Assembly: GCA_947632045.1 (NCBI GenBank)
Contig: CANRNQ010000014.1
Span: forward strand, 1 to 55,287
Reading direction: 5' to 3'
DNA length: 55,287 bases
Source of the DNA: an uncultured Clostridia bacterium
Lineage (GTDB): Bacteria > Bacillota > Clostridia > Oscillospirales > Acutalibacteraceae
Numbering within the stretch: the stretch's first letter is position 1; each line of letters starts with the position of its first letter. Positions 8,473 through 16,204 of the stretch are shown here, in pieces. The position numbers and the translations under genes are program-made. The notes beneath the pieces are model-generated. The model saw only the letters and a program-made list of their open reading frames with translations. It had not been told where the DNA came from and did not search any database.

Positions 8473-9165
8473 TTGAAATCTGTTGCTTCTTCTAAGGGAT
8501 TTTTTTCGTTGCTGCTCGCCGTAACGACGCTCGCCCTCGGCTGTACGCTCGCAATCTCCGCGACTGCCGAGGAAAACGTCTGCGTCGTAAACGACGCGCA
8601 GTTCAAGGTCGGCGATACGCTTACATACACGCTGAAGATAAGCGAAGCGGGCGAGAAATTTTCGGGCATAGATATCTCGGTTTATTACGACCCGGAATGT
8701 CTTGAGCCTGATAGGGAAAGGATAAGCGTGCCGGTTTTTAAAAACGCGATCTTCAACTCAGAGCTCAACGGCGAAATACGCTTTAACGCGATAGATGTAA
8801 GCTCAGGCTTTGACCTGACAAAGGGAGGCACGGTGATATCCGCGCCGTTTAAGGTGAAGGAGGGAGCTAAGGACAGCACCGATATAACCTTTTCCGTTCG
8901 CGAGGTGTACGGAATGGATCTCGAGGTGTCGAGCAGCCTGACGGATTACAAAACTGAGGTGTCGATAAGCCGCGGCGACTCCGCAGGAGAGGAAATAGTG
9001 CCGCCCAAGGACATGGATGATGCGGAAAAGGACATATTGTCGCAGTACGACGACGGCGAAAGCGGCATAAAGCTGCAATTTTGGATAATAGTGGGAATAT
9101 CGGCTCTGATAGTTGCGGCCGGTGTAGTGCTGCTGCTTGTCATCAGAAAGAGAAATAAGGATTAA
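8473..9165 (+). CDS. Membrane-anchored cohesin-like protein
   Basis: A surface protein with one cohesin-type domain, presumed to bind dockerin-bearing partners or to act as a beta-sandwich adhesion module. N-terminal hydrophobic signal (FFSLLLAVTTLALG). Cohesin-like fold at about residues 30-155: VKVGD-type opening (FKVGDTLTYTL), FSGIDISVYYDPECL, then VFKNAIFN and ITFSVREVYGM. A linker follows, then a C-terminal transmembrane helix (FWIIVGISALIVAAGVVLLL) and the basic tail RKRNKD. Start: TTG at 8473 is preferred because GGAGG at 8460-8464 sits eight bases upstream; in-frame ATGs at 8434, 8458 and 8467 have no site or one only two bases away. It heads the starch-surface cluster. Domain call is moderate; binding activity is inferred. 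Confidence 0.75.
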   Translation: MKSVASSKGFFSLLLAVTTLALGCTLAISATAEENVCVVNDAQFKVGDTLTYTLKISEAGEKFSGIDISVYYDPECLEPDRERISVPVFKNAIFNSELNGEIRFNAIDVSSGFDLTKGGTVISAPFKVKEGAKDSTDITFSVREVYGMDLEVSSSLTDYKTEVSISRGDSAGEEIVPPKDMDDAEKDILSQYDDGESGIKLQFWIIVGISALIVAAGVVLLLVIRKRNKD

Positions 9166-9225
9166 AAAAAGATTACAATAAAACTCTTTTTTATTTTAAA
9201 AGTTACTATTCATTAATAATATCTT

Positions 9226-9257
9226 TGTGCAAAACAGATAGTTTTACCCGCGACTAT
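9226..9257 (+). promoter_or_regulatory. Conserved dyad upstream of scaffold gene 1
   Basis: The block TGTGCAAAACAGATAGTTTT ends in the dyad ATAGT-N10-ACTAT (9238-9242, 9253-9257), 10 bases before the -35 box. The same block with the same 10-base spacing occurs before the paralogue (11038-11069) while intervening bases differ. It is a candidate operator or activator site; the factor is unknown. Confidence 0.55.
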
Positions 9258-9267
9258 TTATTTATTC

Positions 9268-9296
9268 TTGACAAATCTTCATAATTAACATAAAAT
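9268..9296 (+). promoter_or_regulatory. Sigma-A-type promoter of scaffold gene 1
   Basis: TTGACA (9268-9273), a 17-base spacer, then TAAAAT (9291-9296). The start codon is 84 bases downstream, behind an AGAGGAGG ribosome site. The paralogue has the same arrangement. Confidence 0.8.
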
Positions 9297-9379
9297 CTAT
9301 TGAAGAAAAAGTAACGACGTTGTATAATATGAGCAAAGCATTTGCTGAAAAGTTATAAATTAGAGGAGGATATTTAACG

Positions 9380-10825
9380 ATGTTCAAAAAACACAGCAAA
9401 GCCCTCGCAGTAATACTCACGCTTGCCCTTGTATTTTCAATGTGTTGTATGTCTGCGGCGGCGGCAAACTTTGGTGAAAGCTTCGCGGCGGACAGCTCTA
9501 TGCTTAAGGCAGGCGACAAAGTATCATACAAGATATACCTTGCATATCCGGAAAAATTCGAGGGTATACAAATTAAATGCACCTACAGCGATAACATGAA
9601 GATAGCCGACGAGCTGGTCGACGCAGACGACAGCCAGTACGGCAACGCTGAAAAAATGATGCCGAACCTTACAACGGGCAGCACTATCGTAAACCTCAAG
9701 CCTATGGGCATGAACAATACGATACTTGCCAGCAATATGAATGTTCAAGCCGGCAACCTCTTTGATGAGGATACCGTTCTGCTTGACTGCGCGTTCGATA
9801 TAACAGCCGACGGCGAAGCAAGCTTTGACATGAGCATCACCGAGATGTATAACATGGACGATACAGACAGCGATATGAGCGCTGTTACAGGTTACATTGA
9901 AACCTATATTAACGACGAGCTCAAGCCGACCGAGGCTCCCACAGAGGCTCAGACAGATGAAACAACTGACGCCCCGACCGATGAAACTCCGGCTCCGACA
10001 GATGCAACAGATGCAACGGACGCGACTTCTGCCGAGCCTACCGATGCGACAGACGCTACTACGCCTGAGCCTACAGAGGATACTACCTCTGCTCCGACAG
10101 ACGCTACCGCATCCGAGCCTACAACAGACGAGCCGACAGAAACGCCCACCGAGAACACTTACAGATTGACCGGTGACTCTGACCTCTGCGGTTCAGACTG
10201 GGATCCTGACGACGACAATAACATTATGAAATACAACGAGGAAACCGGACGTTACGAGATAGTAATTGAGAATCTTCCGAAGAACGCGGAAGGATATTCC
10301 TTCAAGTTCACGGTTGACGGAGCAAAGCAGATTCCCGAGGGCGCTGATAACAATCAGAAGTTCTATACCTATGATGATTCAACAACAGTAACCATCTGGT
10401 ATAATGCTGTAACAGGTATGTGGGGCATTGAGTCTGACAGCGAAAATGTTGAAACAGAGTTTGTTGATATGCCGACAGCCGCGACAGATGAGCCGACAGA
10501 GGTTCCGACAGACGAGCCGACAGAAGCTCCGTCAGAGGACGTTCCGGTAACAGACGCATCTGAAGCTCCGTCAGAGGATAGCTCAGACGTTCCCGCGACA
10601 GACGCATCGGAAACTCCGACAGAGGCCGGTTCATCATCTGCAACGCCGAACACGAACGGCACAAAGCCGACCGCCCCGTCAGCGACAACTCCGACAACAA
10701 CCAATCCTCCTTCATCAACAGGAAAGGTTGCGACAGGCGACTCAACATCAGTTGCGGCTCTTATGATAGTTTTAATGGCTGCCGCCGGTGTGGTAGTTCT
10801 CGCTCGCAAGAGAATTAAGGATTAA
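9380..10825 (+). CDS. Wall-type surface protein: cohesin-like domain, TPE linkers, X25-like starch module
   Basis: A 481-residue secreted protein. Signal peptide 1-32 (MFKKHSKALAVILTLALVFSM). Cohesin-like domain at about 33-175 (SMLKAGDKVSYKIYL, YPEKFEGIQIKCTYSDNM, GNLFDEDTVLLDCAFD). Then a Thr/Pro/Glu/Asp-rich linker, and a module at about 256-360 (YRLTGDSDLCG-DWDP, YEIVIENLPKN, SFKFTVDG) resembling X25/pullulanase-type starch-associated domains. A second low-complexity linker follows, then VATGD, a hydrophobic helix and the basic tail ARKRIKD. This end resembles a sortase signal but lacks a canonical LPxTG. It likely anchors at the cell surface and binds starch or dockerin proteins. Paralogue of the next gene, which shares its promoter and 3' end. 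Confidence 0.8.
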   Translation: MFKKHSKALAVILTLALVFSMCCMSAAAANFGESFAADSSMLKAGDKVSYKIYLAYPEKFEGIQIKCTYSDNMKIADELVDADDSQYGNAEKMMPNLTTGSTIVNLKPMGMNNTILASNMNVQAGNLFDEDTVLLDCAFDITADGEASFDMSITEMYNMDDTDSDMSAVTGYIETYINDELKPTEAPTEAQTDETTDAPTDETPAPTDATDATDATSAEPTDATDATTPEPTEDTTSAPTDATASEPTTDEPTETPTENTYRLTGDSDLCGSDWDPDDDNNIMKYNEETGRYEIVIENLPKNAEGYSFKFTVDGAKQIPEGADNNQKFYTYDDSTTVTIWYNAVTGMWGIESDSENVETEFVDMPTAATDEPTEVPTDEPTEAPSEDVPVTDASEAPSEDSSDVPATDASETPTEAGSSSATPNTNGTKPTAPSATTPTTTNPPSSTGKVATGDSTSVAALMIVLMAAAGVVVLARKRIKD

Positions 10826-10849
10826 TTTTCCGTTTGAAATTTTATAAAA

Positions 10850-10886
10850 CGCCGAGGGGTTCCCTTTTTGGGAACCCCTCATGGCG
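10850..10886 (+). terminator. Intrinsic terminator after scaffold gene 1
   Basis: A perfect 11-bp stem GAGGGGTTCCC / GGGAACCCCTC around TTTTT, extended by CGCC/GGCG, starting 25 bases after the stop codon. No long T-run follows. The paralogue has the same hairpin with a G-T wobble replacing an A-T pair. Confidence 0.75.
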
Positions 10887-11030
10887 TATATGGCGCATCT
10901 ATAAGCTTTTTAGCTCAAAGATATTTTGATTTAAATATAAAAGCCGCTTTACGGGCAAAAAAGCTCAGTGGACAGCAGGTATGCAAAGCCGCCGCAAGAG
11001 GAGCTGCAAGCTCACTTTAGAAGCATCTCT
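10887..11030. other. Intergenic spacer with an R2-core-like fragment
   Basis: Between the scaffold terminator and the next dyad and promoter there is no gene. The stretch holds AAAGCCGCTTTACGGGC near 10941-10957, which resembles the core of the R2 repeats, and an AGGAGCTGCAAGCTC hairpin near 10997-11011. Probably a decayed R2 fragment. Confidence 0.35.
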
Positions 11031-11037
11031 AATGCTC

Positions 11038-11069
11038 TGTGCAAAACAGATAGTTTTAAATGCGACTAT
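11038..11069 (+). promoter_or_regulatory. Conserved dyad upstream of scaffold gene 2
   Basis: Second copy of the TGTGCAAAACAGATAG block with ATAGT (11050-11054) and ACTAT (11065-11069) separated by 10 bases, placed 10 bases before the -35 element as in copy 1. Conservation of the arms with divergence of the spacer argues for a protein-binding site. Confidence 0.55.
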
Positions 11070-11079
11070 TTATTTATTA

Positions 11080-11108
11080 TCGACAAATCTCTCTGATTGC
11101 GATAAAAT
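11080..11108 (+). promoter_or_regulatory. Promoter of scaffold gene 2
   Basis: TCGACA (11080-11085), a 17-base spacer, then TAAAAT (11103-11108). Same geometry as the promoter at 9268, with one -35 mismatch. The ribosome site GAGGAGG precedes the ATG at 11195. Confidence 0.7.
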
Positions 11109-11194
11109 CTATTGAAAAAATAGTTACATTGATGTAAAATGTAGACGAAGCATTTGCTTGAATTAATTAAAATTTATGAGGAGGATTTTTAACA

Positions 11195-13042
11195 ATGTTT
11201 AAGAAACACAGCAAGATTATCGCGATTTTCCTCGCGCTTACTCTTGTATTTTCAATGTGTTGTATGTCTGCTATGGCCTTAGACCGAGTTGCTTACAATA
11301 CGGAGCCCGTCAACGAGGCGGTTCACGCAGGGGATACCGCAACATTAAATTTCTACCTGTCATACCCCGAGAAATTTGAGGGAATCCAATTTATGGCCGT
11401 TTACAGCGACAATTTGGCGATTTCGCCGAATATGTATCTGGAGGACGAAGAAACATACGGTGATACTGAAAAAATGATGCCGAATGTTAAAGGCAGCAAT
11501 TTTATAAACCTTAATCCAGTAGATTATGTAAGCACGATTCTTGCAAACAATATGAATGCTCAGCCCGGCAATAAATTTGCCGAGGAAACACTTTTATTCA
11601 CCTGCGACTTCGACGTAATAGCCGATGGCGAAGCAAAAATAAGCGTTGTTATTCAGGAAATGTATAACACGGACGATACCTGGTGCGACCCATCTCAGGT
11701 TGTACTTCGCACAGAGCTTAATGTTCAGCACAACGAAACCAGCGACCCGACGTCTCCGATTACAGAGCCTGAGACAGACCCGGAAACAGAGCCGGAAACA
11801 GAGCCTAAGACGGATCCCGCGACGGCTCCTGAAACAGAGCCGCAGACAGAGCCCGGCACAGATGCTTCCGAGCCTAGTACAGAACCGACAGAGCCTACGC
11901 CGAGCCAGGATTGGTATGTAGTTGGTGTAGCAGACCTCTGTAACGGTGAAAACTGGGTAACAGGCGCTGAGGTCAACAAGATGACACTCAATCCCGAGAC
12001 AGGCCTTTATGAGATCACCTTCGAGCAGGTGGGCGAGGGCGCAAGCGAAGACAAGCCGTTTGCATTCCAGTTCAAAGTATCAAGCTGCACAGGCGGCAGC
12101 TGGGAAAACGGCGAATCATATCCTGATGCTAACATCAACGGTTACATCAGCGCTCAGGACGACGTAAAGGTAACCTACAACCCCGAAACTCACGAAGTCC
12201 TTTGGGATAGCGCTTCCAAGTTCACACCGACAAACCACACATATAGAGTAGCCGGTGCGACAGACCTCTGCGGTTCAAGCTATGATCCCTATGACGACAA
12301 CAACGTTATGACCTACAACGAGGAAACAAAGCGTTGGGAGAAGGTTTATGAGAACCTTCCGAAGAACGATGTAAACGGATATAAGTTCAAGATCACAATG
12401 GACGGATCAACATGGTATCCGGACGGAACAGGAAACGACCAGATATTCTATACAGGCGACGAAGTAACGACAGTAACCATCTGGTATGATGCCGCAACAG
12501 GTATGTGGGGCATTGATTCGGACAGCGAAAATGTTGAAACAGAGTTTGTTGATATGCCGACAGCCGCGACAGGCGCGACAGATGAGCCGACAGAGGTTCC
12601 GACCGAAGCTCCGACAGACGAGCCGACAGAAGCTGCTCCGACAGATGCAACAGAAGCCCCGACAGATGCTCCGACAGCTGCTCCGACAGACGAGCCGACG
12701 GAAGCTCCGTCAGAGGACATTCCTGTAACAGACGCGACAGATACTCCGTCAGAGGACGTTCCGGTAACAGACGCATCTGAAGCTCCGTCAGAGGATAGCT
12801 CAGACGTTCCCGCGACAGACGCATCGGAAACTCCGACAGAGGCCGGTTCATCATCTGCAACGCCGAACACGAACGGCACAAAGCCGACCGCCCCGTCAGC
12901 GACAACTCCGACAACAACCAATCCTCCTTCATCAACAGGAAAGGTTGCGACAGGCGACTCAACATCAGTTGCGGCTCTTATGATAGTTTTAATGGCTGCC
13001 GCTGGTGTGGTAGTTCTTGCTCGCAAGAGAATTAAGGATTAA
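11195..13042 (+). CDS. Wall-type surface protein: cohesin-like domain and two X25-like modules
   Basis: A 615-residue paralogue of the preceding scaffold-type protein. Signal peptide 1-29. Cohesin-like domain at about 30-180 (VHAGDTATLNFYLSYPEKFEGIQFMAVYSDN). First acidic linker of PETEPET-type repeats. X25-like module 1 at about 238-345 (WYVVGVADLCNGENW, YEITFEQVG, FQFKVSSC) and module 2 at about 347-450 (YRVAGATDLCGSSYDP, YKFKITMDG). A long TDEPTEAP-type linker follows, then the same C-terminal VATGD-helix-basic tail. The last roughly 95 codons are nearly identical in DNA to the previous gene, which suggests gene conversion or recent duplication. Likely role is surface capture of starch and possibly docking of dockerin proteins; ligand binding is inferred. 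Confidence 0.8.
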   Translation: MFKKHSKIIAIFLALTLVFSMCCMSAMALDRVAYNTEPVNEAVHAGDTATLNFYLSYPEKFEGIQFMAVYSDNLAISPNMYLEDEETYGDTEKMMPNVKGSNFINLNPVDYVSTILANNMNAQPGNKFAEETLLFTCDFDVIADGEAKISVVIQEMYNTDDTWCDPSQVVLRTELNVQHNETSDPTSPITEPETDPETEPETEPKTDPATAPETEPQTEPGTDASEPSTEPTEPTPSQDWYVVGVADLCNGENWVTGAEVNKMTLNPETGLYEITFEQVGEGASEDKPFAFQFKVSSCTGGSWENGESYPDANINGYISAQDDVKVTYNPETHEVLWDSASKFTPTNHTYRVAGATDLCGSSYDPYDDNNVMTYNEETKRWEKVYENLPKNDVNGYKFKITMDGSTWYPDGTGNDQIFYTGDEVTTVTIWYDAATGMWGIDSDSENVETEFVDMPTAATGATDEPTEVPTEAPTDEPTEAAPTDATEAPTDAPTAAPTDEPTEAPSEDIPVTDATDTPSEDVPVTDASEAPSEDSSDVPATDASETPTEAGSSSATPNTNGTKPTAPSATTPTTTNPPSSTGKVATGDSTSVAALMIVLMAAAGVVVLARKRIKD

Positions 13043-13069
13043 TTTTCCGCTTGAAATTTTATAAAAAAC

Positions 13070-13105
13070 GCCGAGGGGTTCCCTTTTTGGGAGCCCCTCA
13101 TGGCT
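13070..13105 (+). terminator. Intrinsic terminator after scaffold gene 2
   Basis: GAGGGGTTCCC (13073-13083), loop TTTTT, then GGGAGCCCCTC (13089-13099). Duplicate of the hairpin at 10850 with one G-T wobble, so pairing is kept. Confidence 0.75.
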
Positions 13106-13213
13106 TGTAAATGAGCTTATCGGCTCGCGGTGTGTATAGGGAATATTTTTGTGAGGGCAGACGCACGCTCCTTGGGGCTGTCGCATATTATTCTCGGTAA
13201 GATAGTGCGGGAG

Positions 13214-13362
13214 TACGGGTGCGGGCGGCGACCCGCAAATTTCCGCCTGCGGCGGAAATTTGCCCGAAAAACGCAGCGGGGCAGGGGGCTTGACTGCGCC
13301 GCAGGACTTCCTTCGCTGCGTTTTTCCGCGCGGCTGCGCCGCGCGGTCGCCGCCCGCGTACC
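13214..13362 (+). repeat. R1 structured palindromic repeat, copy B
   Basis: Occupies the 424-base gap 13043-13466 after the terminator. Ends GCGGGCGGCGACC (13221-13233) and GGTCGCCGCCCGC (13345-13357). Hairpin 1 GCAAATTTCCGCC-TGC-GGCGGAAATTTGC; inner stem AAAAACGCAGCG with CGCTGCGTTTTT; hairpin 2 CCGCGCGGC-TGC-GCCGCGCGG. The inner stem carries a paired change (A-T where other copies have G-C), which supports folding. Open frames crossing it, including an upstream extension of the ymdB frame, are artefacts. Confidence 0.8.
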
Positions 13363-13466
13363 CTGTCGCCCCTTCGGAGATCAAACGGGCGAATGCGACA
13401 GCGCGCAGAATCCACCCTCCTGCCCCGCCGGAACCGCCAATATTTTGTTTTGATAGGGAGAAAGAA

Positions 13467-14246
13467 ATGAACATACTTGCAATAGGCGACATTGTCGGAA
13501 TAAACGGCTGCGGCTTCCTCAGAGAAAAGCTGCACAGCATTAAAAAGCTCAAAAATATAGACGTGGTCATAGCAAACGGCGAAAATTCAGCCAACGGCAA
13601 CGGCATAACCCCAGTCGGCGCTCAGCATATTTTCACAAGCGGAGTCGACGTTATAACCACCGGCAACCACGCCTTCCGCCGAAAGGAAATGTACGAGTAC
13701 TACGACAGATGCGACTATGTGCTGCGCCCGGCAAATTACCCCGACTCGACCACCCCCGGAAGGGGAATGACAATAATCGACAAGGGCAGAGTAAGGCTCG
13801 CCGTCTTGAATATTATGGGTACCTCATATCTCGAACCCCTCGAGTGCCCGTTTAAAACAGCCGACCGCTTGATAAAGACCGCAAGGGACGAGGGCGCAAA
13901 TATAATAGTCCTCGATTTTCACGCCGAGGCTACGGGCGAAAAGGCGGCGCTGGGATATTATCTCGACGGCAGAATAAGCTGTATGTTCGGAACGCATACC
14001 CATGTGCAAACAGCGGATGAAAAAATACTTCCAAACGGCACGGGCTTTATAACCGACGTGGGAATGACCGGCCCCGCCAATTCGGTGCTCGGAGTCAAGC
14101 CGGAAATAATAATAGCAAAGCTGCGCGACAAGCTCCCGCAGAGATTTGACTGGGCCGAGGGCGAGAGCAAGCTCGACTGCATAGTGTTCTCGGTCGATGA
14201 AGCCACTGGAAAAACGACCTCGGTGGAGCGACTTGAAATAGTGTAG
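13467..14246 (+). CDS. ymdB: YmdB-like metallophosphoesterase (TIGR00282 family)
   Basis: A 259-residue calcineurin-like phosphoesterase; Bacillus YmdB hydrolyses 2',3'-cyclic nucleotides and affects RNA turnover and colony development. Metal-ligand motifs: GDIVG near the N-terminus, ANGENSANG, TTGNHAF, DFHAEAT and GTHTHVQTAD, all typical of the family. Start: ATG at 13467 with AGGGAG seven bases upstream. The same frame is open further upstream to 13260 but that stretch lies within the R1 repeat. In many Firmicutes it sits next to rny; here the neighbour is the fakA-like gene on the same strand, separated by a weak hairpin and a promoter. Confidence 0.92.
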   Translation: MNILAIGDIVGINGCGFLREKLHSIKKLKNIDVVIANGENSANGNGITPVGAQHIFTSGVDVITTGNHAFRRKEMYEYYDRCDYVLRPANYPDSTTPGRGMTIIDKGRVRLAVLNIMGTSYLEPLECPFKTADRLIKTARDEGANIIVLDFHAEATGEKAALGYYLDGRISCMFGTHTHVQTADEKILPNGTGFITDVGMTGPANSVLGVKPEIIIAKLRDKLPQRFDWAEGESKLDCIVFSVDEATGKTTSVERLEIV

Positions 14247-14258
14247 TCATATATTCGC

Positions 14259-14291
14259 AGCAAAAAAAGCGTGTTTCAAAAGCTTTTTTAA
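14259..14291 (+). terminator. Possible weak terminator after ymdB
   Basis: AAAAAAGC (14263-14270) and GCTTTTTT (14282-14289) form an A/T-rich stem ending in a T-run shortly after the ymdB stop. The stem has few GC pairs, so termination may be partial. Confidence 0.4.
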
Positions 14292-14310
14292 CACCATTAG
14301 TTCCGACGGC

Positions 14311-14340
14311 TTGAAATACACGGCGGTATTGTGTTATAAT
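14311..14340 (+). promoter_or_regulatory. Sigma-A-type promoter of the fakA-like gene
   Basis: TTGAAA (14311-14316), 18 bases, TATAAT (14335-14340), 86 bases before the start codon at 14427, which has an AAAGGAAAG ribosome site. Confidence 0.7.
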
Positions 14341-14426
14341 AAAATGTAGAAATGTCAAGCTGCAAATTTGCGCACTGCTTTTGAGTATTCTATTCCGCAT
14401 AGCTGCGGCAGAAAGGAAAGTGTTTT

Positions 14427-16112
14427 ATGAACGGAGCCTTATTTAAAAATGCGGTGATATCCGGGGCAAACAGCATCACCTCGTCAAAATCAAAGATCGA
14501 CGACCTCAATATTTTTCCGGTGCCTGACGGCGATACGGGTACGAATATGTCAATGACGATAAACTCGGCGGTCGCCGAGCTCAAAAATCTTGACAGCGAA
14601 AGCATATATATTGTTGCAAAAAAAACAGCCTCGGCTATGCTTAGGGGCGCAAGGGGAAATTCCGGAGTCATAACCTCGCTTTTGTTTAGAGGCTTTTATA
14701 AGGGCCTACCCGAGGACTCCGACACGGCCTCTGCCGAGGACATAGTTTCCGCCTTCGGCTGCGGAGTCGAGGCGGCTTACGGCGCGGTAACGGCTCCCGC
14801 CGAGGGCACCATACTGACCGTAGCAAGAGAGGCCTATGAAGCTGGCAAGGCGTATATCGAGGGCTCGGACGAACCCACACTTGCCGAGGCATGGCGCAGC
14901 ATGGTGGAAGGTGCGCGCGCATCGCTCCTTAGAACCCCCGAGCTTCTCCCCGTGCTTAAAAAGGCGGGAGTTGTAGACGCGGGCGGCATGGGGCTGTGCC
15001 TGATAATGGAGGGAATGCTCTCGGTCATCTGCGGCGGAGAGATAGTCCCGATTGAAAACGATATGGAGCTTGCCGACGACATAAGGGACGATGTGTTCTT
15101 CAAAAAGGCGGCGGCTCAGTTTGATCAGGAGATAAACTTCACCTATTGCACCGAGTTTATAGTCACAAGAGATCCCAGGTGCAAAAAGGAGCCCGCCGAG
15201 CTTCGAGCCTATCTCGAGACGATAGGCGACTGCGTTGTCGTCGTAGACGACGAGGAGATAATCAAGGTGCACGTTCACACCGAGGAGCCTGGAAACGCCT
15301 TGCAGGCGGGACTCGCTTTCGGCTCGCTGCTCACGGTAAAAATAGAAAATATGAAGGAGCAGCACAAGAACGTAAAGGCCGAGGCCAAGGCGGAAATCGA
15401 AGAAAAGCTCGAGCAATCCAAGCAGACCTTTGAATTTGCACCTCCCGAAGCCGAGGTCGGCTTTGTCGCGGTTGCGGCGGGCGAGGGCTTGACCGAGCTT
15501 TTCCATGACGTAGGCTGCGAAAACGTAGTCAGCGGCGGCCAGTCGATGAACCCGAGCACCGACCAGATATTGGAGGCGGTCATGGCGACCGGCGCAAAGA
15601 CGGTTTTCGTGCTGCCCAATAATAAAAATATAATAATGGCGGCTCAGCAGGTAGCGCCGATGGTAAGCGACAGAAAGGTTATAGTCCTACCCACGCGCAC
15701 TATCCCTCAGGGAATTTCAGCCATGCTCTCATACGACCCCGAGCTTTCTCCTGACAGCAATCGCCAGCTTATGCTTGACGCGGCGGCGGGAGTTTCAACC
15801 GGACAGGTCACCTTCGCGGCGAGAAACAGCGAATTTGGCAGCACAAAAATAAAGGAGGGCGAGATAATCTCCCTCGACAACGGCAAGCTCTGCATAACGG
15901 ACAGGGAAGACCCCGTAAAGGCGGCGTACAAGCTGATAAAGAACATGGCCGATAAGGACACGAGCTTTATAACCATAATATACGGCGAGGACATAAGCGC
16001 TCAGGACGCAGAGAGGTGCTTTGATATGGTGCGCTCAAAATTCGACGAGGTCGACGTAACTCTCGTAAACGGCGGTCAGCCCGTGTACTATTTTATAATT
16101 TCGATCGAGTAA
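14427..16112 (+). CDS. fakA: FakA-like fatty acid kinase subunit (DhaL/DegV-associated, YloV)
   Basis: ATP-binding subunit of the fatty acid kinase that phosphorylates exogenous fatty acids bound to FakB (DegV) proteins. The N-terminal DhaL domain shows PVPDGDTGTNM at residues 32-41, with Asp34 and Asp36 as metal ligands, then MLRGARGNSGVI. A middle region with DAGGMGLCLI follows, and then the C-terminal region typical of YloV (VHVHTEEPG, SGGQSMNPSTDQI, VLPNNKNI). Length of 561 residues matches the family. The partner FakB is not in this window. In Firmicutes the gene commonly precedes recG; here only a cytidine deaminase gene lies between. Confidence 0.93.
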   Translation: MNGALFKNAVISGANSITSSKSKIDDLNIFPVPDGDTGTNMSMTINSAVAELKNLDSESIYIVAKKTASAMLRGARGNSGVITSLLFRGFYKGLPEDSDTASAEDIVSAFGCGVEAAYGAVTAPAEGTILTVAREAYEAGKAYIEGSDEPTLAEAWRSMVEGARASLLRTPELLPVLKKAGVVDAGGMGLCLIMEGMLSVICGGEIVPIENDMELADDIRDDVFFKKAAAQFDQEINFTYCTEFIVTRDPRCKKEPAELRAYLETIGDCVVVVDDEEIIKVHVHTEEPGNALQAGLAFGSLLTVKIENMKEQHKNVKAEAKAEIEEKLEQSKQTFEFAPPEAEVGFVAVAAGEGLTELFHDVGCENVVSGGQSMNPSTDQILEAVMATGAKTVFVLPNNKNIIMAAQQVAPMVSDRKVIVLPTRTIPQGISAMLSYDPELSPDSNRQLMLDAAAGVSTGQVTFAARNSEFGSTKIKEGEIISLDNGKLCITDREDPVKAAYKLIKNMADKDTSFITIIYGEDISAQDAERCFDMVRSKFDEVDVTLVNGGQPVYYFIISIE

Positions 16113-16143
16113 GTAAATAAACGCTTAAATTTTAAATTATTAT

Positions 16144-16190
16144 AGGGCATATTGGCGAGCGGCGCGCTCCTGCCGATATGCCCTTTTTTT
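16144..16190 (+). terminator. Intrinsic terminator after fakA
   Basis: AGGGCATATTGGC pairs with GCCGATATGCCCT (one mismatch) around a GC-rich loop, followed by seven T (16184-16190). Confidence 0.85.
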
Positions 16191-16204
16191 CGGAGGGGAT
16201 AGTT

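Noticed and set aside
10480-10640. Short repeated units that could suggest a CRISPR or tandem repeat array
   Set aside because: They are in-frame TDEPTEAP-type codon repeats within a coding linker, with no spacers and irregular lengths.
10308-10748. Leu/Ser-rich and Val/Ser-rich minus-strand frames opposite the scaffold linkers (also 12393-13026)
   Set aside because: They mirror the Thr/Pro/Glu repeat codons of the plus-strand genes. They change in step with those repeats and lack start signals.
13260-13466. N-terminal extension of the ymdB frame
   Set aside because: The extra 69 codons lie in R1 copy B, and the normal family start with a good ribosome site is at 13467.
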